Shown here one piece after another: positions 1 to 9,100 of a DNA stretch of 13,524 nt. Position 1 is the first letter of the stretch. Every line of letters begins with the position of its first letter. Under the pieces are notes generated by a model. The model saw only the letters and a program-made list of their open reading frames with translations. It did no database searches and had not been told where the DNA came from. The position numbers and the translations under genes were made by a program. Source of the DNA: an uncultured Acetatifactor sp. Its GTDB lineage: Bacteria; Bacillota; Clostridia; Lachnospirales; Lachnospiraceae. The stretch spans positions 1 through 13,524 of the forward strand of contig CAJUAH010000053.1 of assembly GCA_910584375.1 (NCBI GenBank). Direction: 5' to 3'.

Positions 1-2054
1 GATAACTGATTATTACCTATCAGATGCCAAAGATAGCGTACGTTACGGCACATCGTGGATATCTTATTAAACAAATTGCAATGCTTTTCGCCGCTGGTTA
101 AAATGGAAACATCGGTCCATGAGTCCGGAGTGGTTGAATCTTCGCTGTTAAATGTGGCGATATTGTTCTGGGTGTTTCCAGTACTTGTCTGTTTGTCGTT
201 CCAGGCTTGTCGCTCGGTTGCCGTTATATGGATTGTGTCATTATCAGCGTGCTCGTCAAGTTCTGTTTGACTGGCTTTGCTATCTATGACTTGGGTAATT
301 TCACTTATCTTATCCAGTGTGGTATCATCACTGCCTGTCAGAGTATTTACACGTGTAGCAAGCGAGGAGAGCAGGACACGGATATCATTATGCGCGTCGG
401 AGGATACATTGTGCGCGGCAATATTGGTATGTAAGGCATCGGTAATCGCTCTGTTTTGTACGGCATTTTCAGATGTCTCGGAGACAGCATCATCAACGAT
501 GACTCTTGTTGCGCCGTCTTCGATGCCCTCAAGTTTTTCCTTGTCCATATGAGACATTAAACCGTCGTAGTTTTCGGTTGCCATCTGGATGGAGTTGTCG
601 GCGTCAGAGATGTAGTAGATGGTGCCGTTCATTTTCTGCGGTTCGGACAGGGCGTTATATTCCGCCATGGTCAGTTCCCTGGTGAGTACTCCGGACAGGC
701 AGTCCCATTTTCCATCGACTGTCCAATATACATTGGTTCCGGCGGGGTAAGCGTAGCCTGCGCCGTCCTTGAAACGGGAATCTGATTCAAAAGCGTCGAG
801 GATGTTGTACATATGTCCGGCCACGTTATCGGAGGCGGGCAGTTGGGCGAAGGGGATGGTTCCTTTGGGCAGCAGGGAACCTTTCCAGGAATCGGAGTAC
901 GTTTTGGACTGCTCGGAATAGTACCTGGCGTTATCCGTGGTCTCCCCCGATCTGGAATCCGTATCGCCCACGGCCCAGCTCCTTGACAGTACTGCGCTGC
1001 CGGCGGATTCTTCCGCTTTTTGGGCTGCGGTATTTTCACTGCTGGCAGCGGAGGCAGCAGATGCTGCGGAGGCGGTTGCCTGGTCTTTGGACTGCTCAAA
1101 ATAGTATTTGGAGTTGTCGGTCACGTCATTTGGCCTGGTCACATTATCCGTGCCAACGGCATAACTCTTGCTGAGCAAATAGCTGTTCTCGGAGGCCGTT
1201 TCTGATGCTTTGGCGGCGGTTTCACTTGCCTTGGCCCTGTTTTCGGAATTCTTGGCGTTAGTTTCCGAGGTCTTTGCGGCCGTTTCGGAGTCCTTGGCAT
1301 TGGTCTCGCTGGTTTTCGCATGGCTTTCGCTGGCGCTGGCTGCGTTTTCCGAATCTTTGGCAGCGGTTTCACTTGCTTTTGCTTTATTCTCGGAATCTTT
1401 GGCGTTGGCCTCCGAGATTTTGGCGGCTGTTTCCGAATCTTTGGCATTGGTTTCGCTGACTTTGGCGTTAGTCTCGCTGGCCTTGGCTGTATTTTCGGAA
1501 TCCTTGGCGGCGATTTCGGAGTCTTTGGCATGGATCTCGCTGGACTTAGCATTGGTCTCGCTGACTTTTGCCGCGTCTCTTGAGGCGGCGATGTCGTCAA
1601 GGCATCCCTGTAAGAACGCGTTGTTCCCAATCACATCGGCAATGGCGGTGAATTCGTCTGTGGATGTGACGACCTTGGGATCGAAGGCTGCTTTATTTAC
1701 AAGCAGGGTAAAGGGGAAGGAGGTGATCACCTGTTTTTCTTCCGTCAGGTCAGCGGGGGTTGCGTAAAGGGCTATTTCATAAGTGCTCATGCCCGGCTCA
1801 GCCAGGAGTTGCTTTGTCAGTTGAACAACGATCCTGTTTTCCGCAGAAACCGAGCATTTGTTAAAAATGGTAGTGCCGTCGGGCTTGGTTCCTCTTAAGA
1901 CAGGATAAACATTAGTGAAATCATACTCCACCTGGTTATCTAACAGGGTGATATGTACGAATCGGGTGTTTCTGTCGCCCTGTACGGCTTTGACAATGCC
2001 GAAATTGTTGGTGGTTGCCAGATCGACAGTGATATTTGTTATGGTAGAATCCAT
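1..2054 (-). CDS. BppU-type upper baseplate / tail fiber protein (3' end beyond the window)
   Basis: The frame is open from an ATG at 2052-2054 to the left edge (684 codons seen, no stop), so the C-terminus is missing. An AGAAAGGG ribosome site precedes the start. Residues 1 to about 150 resemble the BppU N-terminal domain, a beta-rich module that docks fibers on the baseplate. Residues 162-287 are 18 consecutive heptads of the form A-K-x-S-E-x-x, predicted trimeric coiled coil. Next come two copies of a fiber motif (SKSYAVGTDN...DNSKYY and SRSWAVGDTD...DNARYY, about residues 295-380), then a globular part (LPKGTIPFAQLP, YWTVDGKWDCLSG), a VDDAVSETSENAVQN motif, and TSGEKHCNLFNKIS...VRYLW near the edge. 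These motifs recur in Firmicutes phage fibers. Likely role: linking the baseplate to receptor-binding parts at the tail tip. It is the last gene seen in the tail operon. The family call is firm; receptor specificity cannot be told. Confidence 0.85.
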   Translation of the reverse strand, partial: MDSTITNITVDLATTNNFGIVKAVQGDRNTRFVHITLLDNQVEYDFTNVYPVLRGTKPDGTTIFNKCSVSAENRIVVQLTKQLLAEPGMSTYEIALYATPADLTEEKQVITSFPFTLLVNKAAFDPKVVTSTDEFTAIADVIGNNAFLQGCLDDIAASRDAAKVSETNAKSSEIHAKDSEIAAKDSENTAKASETNAKVSETNAKDSETAAKISEANAKDSENKAKASETAAKDSENAASASESHAKTSETNAKDSETAAKTSETNAKNSENRAKASETAAKASETASENSYLLSKSYAVGTDNVTRPNDVTDNSKYYFEQSKDQATASAASAASAASSENTAAQKAEESAGSAVLSRSWAVGDTDSRSGETTDNARYYSEQSKTYSDSWKGSLLPKGTIPFAQLPASDNVAGHMYNILDAFESDSRFKDGAGYAYPAGTNVYWTVDGKWDCLSGVLTRELTMAEYNALSEPQKMNGTIYYISDADNSIQMATENYDGLMSHMDKEKLEGIEDGATRVIVDDAVSETSENAVQNRAITDALHTNIAAHNVSSDAHNDIRVLLSSLATRVNTLTGSDDTTLDKISEITQVIDSKASQTELDEHADNDTIHITATERQAWNDKQTSTGNTQNNIATFNSEDSTTPDSWTDVSILTSGEKHCNLFNKISTMCRNVRYLWHLIGNNQL
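1194..1571 (-). repeat. 18 x 21-bp coding heptad repeats in the fiber gene
   Basis: This stretch encodes residues 162-287 of the fiber protein as 18 uninterrupted heptads (AKVSETN, AKDSEIA, AKDSENT, AKASETA and variants; one unit is ASASESH). The 21-bp units differ at many synonymous and some non-synonymous positions, so the array is old or has been diversified rather than freshly duplicated. Similar A-K-x-S-E-T-x heptads occur in the side tail fiber of phage lambda. Alternating small and charged residues suit a parallel coiled-coil shaft. Unit number could change by slippage or recombination and alter shaft length. Confidence 0.9.
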
Positions 2055-2088
2055 GTTTTTCCCTTTCTGTAGAATTATTATTTTGATA

Positions 2089-2150
2089 CAATATCAGTAA
2101 TCTACGCATGGGGCGCAGGTTTTGTTAAGCGCTGGAATCACCTGATATTG
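2089..2150 (-). other. Dyad in the Tal-fiber intergenic gap
   Basis: The 146-bp gap between the Tal-like gene and the fiber gene holds no convincing ORF. It contains a perfect 9-bp inverted repeat, CAATATCAG at 2089-2097 and CTGATATTG at 2142-2150, which can be extended by a TTTT/AAAA pairing across a 4-base bulge. As minus-strand RNA it would fold into a long hairpin with a 44-base loop, ending about 34 bases before the fiber start codon. It is not a classic terminator, since no run of U directly follows a GC-rich stem. It could be a processing site, a weak attenuator or a protein-binding dyad. Confidence 0.45.
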
Positions 2151-2200
2151 AAAAACGTGAAACCATCTGCTCTTGTATGCGAGTAAGCTCTCAGTTTTTG

Positions 2201-5200
2201 CTATACTCCTAACAGCTTATAAGTGCTACCGTTTATATTAACAGTTTTTAGCGATAGACGTATGTATCCCATCTCGCCTGCATACAATTCAAATCCACTT
2301 CCCCTTATTGTTTGTGCGGTAAAATTAACGCATTGAAGCGTATATGAGCTCATTCCGCTTACTATTCCCTCAATATTGAGTCTGTCAACACTTAGCGTCC
2401 CAGCTGTAATATTACTGGCATTCAGCTTATAAAAATTTGCTTTGACAGCATCAAGGTCTTTTGTGCTCACATGATCGCCTTTCAGCGTTATGACATCTGC
2501 GGATACTACGTTCAATGCCTCTATATCCGCCTTTTTGGCAATCATTTGGTCAAAGTTTGCATCATTTGCAAATAAGTTTTGGATCTGGCCGCTCATGGCA
2601 TCAAGGTAATTCGTTTTAATATAGTTTGTAGCCAGATACTCTATGTGTGGGATGGTAGTACCGCTGAAAGGATTGATTACAGAACTGCCAAAGGTTGAGT
2701 TATCACTAATTATTACATTTTTAAAAACAGCGGTACCGTTACTGTTGACAGACCAATTCCCATTGTCTGACCGTATGGCATTATTCGTTATATTTGCGCC
2801 TCCTATAAATCCGGAAGTAGCCGTCAGAACGCCGCCATTAGTTACCTTAAACACGCTGTTTGCACCCAGCGCAATACCGTCCGTTCCCAGGTAGATCCCC
2901 GCATTACTGTCACTGATACTTGATTTACCGGAATATATTTTTCCGGCCTGGATCGTAAAGCCGTTAGTTCCGCCGATATATCCCTCGTTGGCTGTGATCC
3001 TGCCAGTGATATCGGCGGAGGCGGCGGTGAGATTGCCAAGGCTATCTACCTTGAAGGTGCTGTTTATCCCCAGGGCGATCCCGTCCGTGCCGAGGTATAC
3101 GCCGTTTTTCCCGGAGGATATGCTTTCTTTGCCGCTGTAGAGTTTGTCAGCATCAATTATGAAACCGCCGTTTCCATCTTTATCACAACCGATTCGCCCT
3201 TTTGTAGCTGATAAAATACCGTTTTCATCTACTGAGAAAGTTCCGTTGCCGTTATTGATACTGCTGCTGATGATTTCATTGCTTTCGATGGTGCTGCCAG
3301 ATATAAATCCGGCGATTACAAATTGGGCCAACACACCGAAGCCTGTATAAGTAGTATGATTTTTAGTGTAGGTCAAATGTCCGATGGCAGTTTTTATGGT
3401 TTTTAATGCATCATCTGAAAACATTATCTTTCCGTCACCGATAAAGATCTTATCGTCCGTATAGGCAGATTCCGGCGTGTTGCTGATAATGATTCCTCGA
3501 TCGTCTATCTCCACATCCGACCGGGCGGTCTTCAGGGTCTCCCCGGCGGCAAGGAGTCCCTCGGACAGCATTTTGTTGATGTCGTTCACTTCCTTATTTG
3601 CCTTATTCCAGTGGCTTGCGTTGAAAGAGACGGTGGTGGAGACAGAGGCAGCGGTGTTGATTGCCTGAGTTATATCTGAGAAAATGTTGGAGCCGTTCAG
3701 TTTGGATAAGGTTCCGAACGTCACGTTTAAGTCATTTACGTCCAGGAAATTGACATTGAGCTGCAGGATTCTGGCTTTGACGGTATAGTCGTCGCGCAGA
3801 ATGATATGGATATAGTTTCCCACATCAAACAACTCCGCATGCCTGTCAAATTCGGGAATGGCGCACAGATTCAGCATGTTTGCGCTGAATTGGTATTGGG
3901 GCTGCGAGACCCTGCGAAGTTCTCTCTGCCCGTATTCCAACATTTCGCCCAGCATGTCCATCCGCTCAGAGTCGGTCATGGCGTCTGTGACCACATAGTT
4001 GTCAGAGGACAATTCATCCTCCCGAATGAACAGGGTCAGTTCCTTGAGTTGATCGGCTGTGAAGTTATTCGTCATATCGATATCTGATATAATGGCGTCC
4101 ATTTGCGCACCGATCGCATCCTGTTCCTTTTTGAGTCGCTGAACGCTTATCTCCGCTATGTCGATCTGGGCTTTTATGGATTGAAGGGTGTTGTAGCAGG
4201 GTAAGTACAAGGTGTTATAATCTTTGTGATCTATATCTCCCTGCCCGGCTTTAATCATGACAGCCAGTCTCGCCTCGTATGTTTTTTGCTTTTCCCGCAA
4301 AGGGACTAATCCATATTCGCTCCATACTGTGCTGGCGGGATCGGAGGGCATCTTTACATTGGTCTCGTGGTTTATGTTTTCGTAGTATCTCTGGTATTGG
4401 GAGAGGAGAGCGGTATATGCGGGCAGATGGGCATTCCACTTTGCTTTCCAGGCCTTGTACGCATTGTACAGGTCATAGCTCATATATTCCGTGGTGGCGA
4501 AATAATCCAGCATATAGATCCTGTCGTATCCCATATTCACTTCACGTATATTCAGATCGTCCGCGCCGGTTACGGTAAGGCATGTTTTTATATCGTCCAG
4601 CGAAGATGTGATGGAAGTGTTCTTCAGCAGATTTTGATACGTCACATAGATATCCGTATCCGTGCCTGCGGTATCTTCGCTGTATACATTGATCCTGTTA
4701 TGGCAGGAATCAAACAGGAAAATGCATTGAAAGGCGGCGGCCATGGCGTCTGTCAGAAAGGAATAGACGTCGGTTCTGCTTTCCTCAAAGCATCGGTGTA
4801 ATGTTATCAGGGAAGTATCCACATGTCCGATCTCCCAGTCAGGACATTTCTGCAGTACGAGATGCAGCAGACTGTGCTCCGGATCCCGCAAGTTGTAAAA
4901 GGGTACATTATCAATGCTTTCTGTGGTCCCCATATTGATCGTGAACTGTTCCAGATATTTTTGCCCCAGCAGGACTTCCTTGCTGATCGCATTGCATCTC
5001 TTGGTTTCATACAGCGTTCCGTCGGACGCGGTTTCGCAGGATGTGATCACAAATCTGCCATAGTCGATGACTTCCACAAATTGTCCCTGGATGATCTGGT
5101 CATAAAGGGGATTTTTTTCTCCGTCTATATAGAGCGCTGTCTCGAAATTGATCTCTGTCGGAGCGTTAAAGGATATGGAAATGTCCTTTGCGAGACAGTT

Positions 5201-5287
5201 TATGACGCCGATCCTTTCATTGCTCGGCTTTGTGAGTATATATTGCGGCTCGGTGATCTGCCCAAAATAGTCTCGTTTTAGATTCAT
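2201..5287 (-). CDS. Tal-like tail-associated baseplate hub protein with fiber-like C-terminus
   Basis: This 1028-residue protein follows the distal tail gene directly, and its ATG overlaps that gene's TGA (ATGA at 5284-5287), implying translational coupling. Position and N-terminal half fit the Tal / prophage endopeptidase-tail group, which forms the trimeric hub closing the tail tube. Residues about 290-460 are helix-rich (YKAWKAKWNAHL, YEARLAVMIKAGQ, QRLKKEQDAIGAQ). From about residue 600 it becomes Gly/Ser/Asn/Asp-rich and beta-like, with two copies of a 50-residue repeat at 708-757 and 776-825 (GTDGIALGxNSxFKV core). Further beta and short coiled stretches follow (DAVKANFYKLNASNITAG) to the end at ...STYKLLGV. 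I see no clear muralytic catalytic motif, so cell-wall degradation cannot be claimed. Likely role: hub, membrane contact and part of the adhesion apparatus. Family call good; enzymatic activity unknown. Confidence 0.78.
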   Translation of the reverse strand: MNLKRDYFGQITEPQYILTKPSNERIGVINCLAKDISISFNAPTEINFETALYIDGEKNPLYDQIIQGQFVEVIDYGRFVITSCETASDGTLYETKRCNAISKEVLLGQKYLEQFTINMGTTESIDNVPFYNLRDPEHSLLHLVLQKCPDWEIGHVDTSLITLHRCFEESRTDVYSFLTDAMAAAFQCIFLFDSCHNRINVYSEDTAGTDTDIYVTYQNLLKNTSITSSLDDIKTCLTVTGADDLNIREVNMGYDRIYMLDYFATTEYMSYDLYNAYKAWKAKWNAHLPAYTALLSQYQRYYENINHETNVKMPSDPASTVWSEYGLVPLREKQKTYEARLAVMIKAGQGDIDHKDYNTLYLPCYNTLQSIKAQIDIAEISVQRLKKEQDAIGAQMDAIISDIDMTNNFTADQLKELTLFIREDELSSDNYVVTDAMTDSERMDMLGEMLEYGQRELRRVSQPQYQFSANMLNLCAIPEFDRHAELFDVGNYIHIILRDDYTVKARILQLNVNFLDVNDLNVTFGTLSKLNGSNIFSDITQAINTAASVSTTVSFNASHWNKANKEVNDINKMLSEGLLAAGETLKTARSDVEIDDRGIIISNTPESAYTDDKIFIGDGKIMFSDDALKTIKTAIGHLTYTKNHTTYTGFGVLAQFVIAGFISGSTIESNEIISSSINNGNGTFSVDENGILSATKGRIGCDKDGNGGFIIDADKLYSGKESISSGKNGVYLGTDGIALGINSTFKVDSLGNLTAASADITGRITANEGYIGGTNGFTIQAGKIYSGKSSISDSNAGIYLGTDGIALGANSVFKVTNGGVLTATSGFIGGANITNNAIRSDNGNWSVNSNGTAVFKNVIISDNSTFGSSVINPFSGTTIPHIEYLATNYIKTNYLDAMSGQIQNLFANDANFDQMIAKKADIEALNVVSADVITLKGDHVSTKDLDAVKANFYKLNASNITAGTLSVDRLNIEGIVSGMSSYTLQCVNFTAQTIRGSGFELYAGEMGYIRLSLKTVNINGSTYKLLGV
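2813..3166 (-). repeat. Two 50-codon repeats, 68-codon period, in the Tal-like gene
   Basis: Codons at 3017-3166 and 2813-2962 encode two copies of a 50-residue unit starting GFxI and ending LTAxS. By hand alignment 33 of 50 residues match; the shared core reads YLGTDGIALG then NS-FKV. The two copies start 204 bp apart (68 residues), with a linker in between that contains GRITANEGYIGG; the first copy is itself preceded by a GRIG motif. The nucleotide copies differ at many third positions, so the protein repeat is kept while the DNA has diverged. Such Gly-rich short-strand units are typical of beta-prism or beta-helix trimeric fiber segments. Confidence 0.85.
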
Positions 5288-6096
5288 ACAAACCCGGCCT
5301 TTCTCGGAAGGGAATATTTAAATTGTATGGAAATATCCTGATCCGTGATATATGTATTTTTATCGGGGATAAATCTGGGGAAACGCATATTGAAATCGTT
5401 GGCTATCAGCCGGTCTTTTCTGGAGGAAAAGATGATCTGATGCCGGGAATCTATCGTGATGACTTCGTTTTCAAAAAGGTGTTTTATGACAGTTTCCCAG
5501 TTGTTGTCCGAGATATTTCTCAGGGATATGGATGCCAGCGGGGAGGACGCCCTGACCGTGACGACGGGGTAGACATAGCTGCTGAGATCGTCGGTAGAGA
5601 TATACAGATTAAAGGGTTTATCCTGCCTGGCTGGAATCGTAATATCCGTTTCCTTTGTCCAGGCAAACTGCGAGTCGCATTCCATGTTCAGGATAATGCC
5701 TACGACCTTACCGGCGACTTTCTGATAATTTACAGAGACTGTGCGGACATTATAGAAAAGCTCCTCGTCTATTGCGTTGTGGAAAATCTGCATCCTCTTA
5801 TATCCGTGATTCCCTGTCAGTCTTCGCAGAATATCTCTGCATTCATGTTCTGAGAAATCCGGAAGTTTATGGACGCAGGGATTCTTTACGACTGTCAGCG
5901 TTGGCTTTAACTTGGAGGAAGACTGTGTTCCCAACAATACAGGCGTGGGATTATGGCCGATGTACTCTTCAACAGTATCCTGGTCCATTCCCAGGTCTTC
6001 CGTGCTTTCGGAGTTGTCGCTGAATGAGGCTAGGAGGTATCCGTAGTCGCTGAGTTTAAGGTCTCCGATAATGGCGTCTTCTGCAAATATTTCCAT
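5284..6096 (-). CDS. Distal tail protein (Dit / Sipho_tail family)
   Basis: This 270-residue protein matches the size and position of Dit proteins, the hexameric rings joining the tail tube to the Tal hub. Features seen: an N-terminal strand region (GDLKLSDYGYLLASF), a middle with HECRDILRRLTGNHGYKRMQ, typical of the family's loop over the belt domain, an acidic and aromatic C-terminal domain (SSYVYPVVTVRASSP), and an end in SLPRKAGFV, a form of the C-terminal (R/K)-x-G-F motif often seen in this family. The start is the ATG at 6094-6096 with AGGTGA about six bases upstream. The 3' end overlaps the Tal-like gene by four bases. It lies downstream of the tape measure gene, in the usual siphovirus order, but a terminator hairpin separates the two. 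No truncation is visible. Confidence 0.82.
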   Translation of the reverse strand: MEIFAEDAIIGDLKLSDYGYLLASFSDNSESTEDLGMDQDTVEEYIGHNPTPVLLGTQSSSKLKPTLTVVKNPCVHKLPDFSEHECRDILRRLTGNHGYKRMQIFHNAIDEELFYNVRTVSVNYQKVAGKVVGIILNMECDSQFAWTKETDITIPARQDKPFNLYISTDDLSSYVYPVVTVRASSPLASISLRNISDNNWETVIKHLFENEVITIDSRHQIIFSSRKDRLIANDFNMRFPRFIPDKNTYITDQDISIQFKYSLPRKAGFV

Positions 6097-6131
6097 TCAC
6101 TTCACCTACTTTCTTTATTGATTTATTATGT

Positions 6132-6170
6132 GTAAAAAGGGACTATGCCCATGTCGCAGGGCATAGTCCT
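6132..6170 (-). terminator. Hairpin terminator / attenuator between tape measure and Dit
   Basis: Read on the minus strand, GGACTATGCCC (6169-6159) pairs perfectly over 11 bp with GGGCATAGTCC (6150-6140), around an 8-base loop, and is followed by CTTTTTAC. That is a textbook rho-independent terminator, 15 bases past the tape measure stop. No T run follows on the plus strand, so it acts one way. It lies inside the tail operon, and I see no convincing new promoter before the Dit gene, so partial readthrough or antitermination is implied. Confidence 0.85.
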
Positions 6171-6184
6171 GGGGTAAAAATACA

Positions 6185-9100
6185 TCAAAACATTCCGTAT
6201 TTTCGGGTTTTCTCGGCGGTTTTTACCGCGTTGGTTATGGCCTGTTCGGCAACGGTGGAAATCTGTTTGATAAAGTGGTTGGTGTCGTTTACATCGCCGT
6301 TGATCTCGATCAGGTGGTCGTAGTTCATATTGACCGTACCCTCGGCTTTCTTAATGTTATTCAGTTGAGGGAATTGTATATGTGGAGTGATGTCTGCTGG
6401 TATTAATCCCTGACCAAGCTGATATAGTCTTTCAACGGCTACATTGTTAAATACTTTATCTCCGGGTTGAAGCCTGGTCAGGATACTTCCGTCTTTTGTA
6501 CGGTATATGAATTCCTGTCCGGATTCGTTGGTAAGCGCCAGTTGATTACTTGTGATATTTCGTGTACCGGAGGCATATTTTTTCAGTATGCCTGTATTGC
6601 CTGCGGCAACTGCGGCGGCCATTCCCGGCAGTGATTTTGTTGTTTCGCCGGGTATGGTCGGTGGGGTTATGGGTTGGAGTGTTGCTTCTAATGCCTCTTT
6701 GGCCTTTTGCGCGGCATTGGTCACCGCGTTAAGTGAATTGACTATGTTGCTTACATTGTATTCGCCCTGGAGTGTGTTTACTAAGCTGTTCTGCAGCGCA
6801 TTGGTCATATTCAGCAGATTGGTCTCCGCAAAGTAGGAGGCATTTAGCTGACCTACCAGATTGTCGGCAGTGGCACCAAACATGTTTGCCAAAGAGAGCG
6901 CGGTGATATCAGCGTCAGTCTGCAGCTGGTATATCTGAGTTTCTACGGCCATGATGTTGCCTATAAATGTGCTGGTCTGTTGGCTTAATACTTCCCCGTA
7001 GGACGCAATGGCGTTCTCGCCGGACGCCCAGGAGTTGGTCAGGGCAGTGGAGACTTTGATTCCATGCTGGTTCGCGATCTCGGTGATCTGGTCGGCAATG
7101 ATCTGGGTGTTCTGCCTTACGGATTCCATGGAAACCGCGATGATAGTTTCTCTGTCCTTTAAGGATTCTTCTAAGGACTCGATCTCTTGGTTCCGGGCAT
7201 CTTCATAGTTCTCGTATTGCTGGTTTAAGGATTCTTTTTGGGTTTCAACGGAGTGTTGGTACTGTGTTTCCTCCAGGTCGGCCCTCGTTTGTGCCAGTTG
7301 TTCTTCCAACTGTTTGCGCTTGGCCACGGCAGCGGCGGTGGTGTCATTTTGCATGGCGGCCAGTTGTTTTTCCATTTTGGCAATGCTGCCGCTTTTTTCA
7401 GCGATGGAATTCTGGTATTCGCGCAGTTCTTTTTCTGTGTCCAAAGCCTCGGTCTGTGAATCGATCAGTTCTTTGTATGCGTCGATTTCTTTCTGAATAC
7501 CATCCGATACAACGCTGACTCTGGTTTCGTTTAGGTCTAGAATGGAGTCTTTGGCGCTCTCGGCGGCGTTCACGGCTTTCCACTGTGAGGAACTTAGGTC
7601 GGCCAGTTTATCGGCGTATTCTGTGGCGGAATAATTTCCCTTGATGTAATCGGCGTTTAGTTGGTCGATCTCGTTGGCGTATTGGGATGCCCGGTAGGTT
7701 GCCAGTTCGTATTGCTGGGCATATAGTCCAAGCTGTGTCAGGCCTTCGTCTGTCCATTGGTTGTCGGGGGTAGCCACTTCGGCATTTTTCATCGTGCCTA
7801 ACAGGTTGCTGATCTCGTCCGACAGATTTCCGAAGGTGTCCTGTACGCGGTCGAATACTTCCCAGTGCAGATTTTGGATGGCATTGTCGAATGTCTCGAT
7901 GGATTTTTTGCAGTCGAGGATATTGCCGTCCACGTCGGAGAGGGTCTTGACCATTTCCAGCCATTCTTCTGTGCCTTTTTGGATCCTTCCGGAATTAAGG
8001 GCGGTGTTCAGTTGGTTTACGAGCTGGGCTTTTTCGTTTTCCAGTAGGGAGAGCTGTTTTTGGGTCTGGCTGATCTGCTCTTCATAGAAGGCTTTGCCGA
8101 CTAGCTGTCCGGCCTCTTCAAAGAGGGAGATCTGTTTATCGATAAGGCCTTTTGTGTTGTCGCGTAGGTCAAACTGATCGGTGAAATCTTGGACGATATG
8201 GTTGAATTTGTCCAGTTCAAGTTGGCGCAGCTGTGTCTGGAGGCTGGCAAGTTCCTGTGTACAGTCGGCCACTTTGTCGGCCCATCCCTGGTAGTCGTTC
8301 ATGGCCTGGGTGACGGCTTTGCTGTCCTCGCCGATGTAATCCTGCAGGCTTACGGAGCCGTGGATGATTTTGCTTTGAGTCTCTGCGTCCAGCATAGAGA
8401 GGGATTCCAGGGCTTTTTGCTGGTACATTTTGGCGGCGTCGGAGTAGTTGCGGACGCGTTCTTCCAGGATGTTGGAGCTTTGGTCTAAGAGCTGGTTTTT
8501 GGCAAAGGAGCCGGTGAGGTTTTTGAGGTTAGCTCTGAGGAGGCTGACAGCGTCGTCCAGGACTTTTACGCGGCGTTCAAAGAAGTCGAATTGTTCTTTG
8601 AAATCGTCGGTGGAAGAGGAGCTTGAGGAGGATTTACCTAATACATTTCCCAAGTTGGAGCCAAGGGAAGATTCTAAATCATCAATAAGCTTAAACTGCT
8701 TATACGCATTATCCAGTACCTGATTTATGTCTTCATCCGATACTCCGTCTGAGACGGCTCCACCCAGCGCACTTGATAATTGCGCGAACAGGGGAACAGC
8801 CAGTCCGGCATTTTGCATGGCTGTATATAGTGAGTTGTTCCAGTGCCGGATGGCAGATTCGTTGTTTGCGTACGCGGTACTGTTATTTTTCACTGCCCGT
8901 GTCTGTTTTTCTTCAGACAAACGGTTCAACTCGGTTATCGCCTGCTGGACAACCTGTGCCTTGGCCTCGTTAAGACGTAACTGTGCCAGATCGGCCATGG
9001 CCTGCTCATTTAGTTGGAGCTGGCCGTTTGCATCTATCAGGCAGGAGAGATATTGGGGTTCCATCTCCAGTAAAGCGGTGAGTTGGTCAAAGGTGATGTA

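Noticed and set aside
1139..1630. Minus-strand 163-residue Pro/Lys/Arg-rich ORF
   Set aside because: Alternate-frame shadow of the same 21-bp repeats within the fiber gene.
1210..1767. Plus-strand 185-residue ORF rich in Ala/Leu/Ser/Phe
   Set aside because: It is the complement of the heptad repeat of the fiber gene; its regular look comes from that repeat, and it has no ribosome site.
2055..2200. Small minus-strand ORF starting at the ATG at 2107-2109
   Set aside because: It runs into the fiber gene in another frame, lacks a ribosome site and has no protein-like features.
6600..8700. Peptidase or lysozyme domain in the tape measure C-terminal half
   Set aside because: No catalytic motif such as HxxxD...HxH or a transglycosylase Glu motif could be seen; the region is coiled coil and linker.
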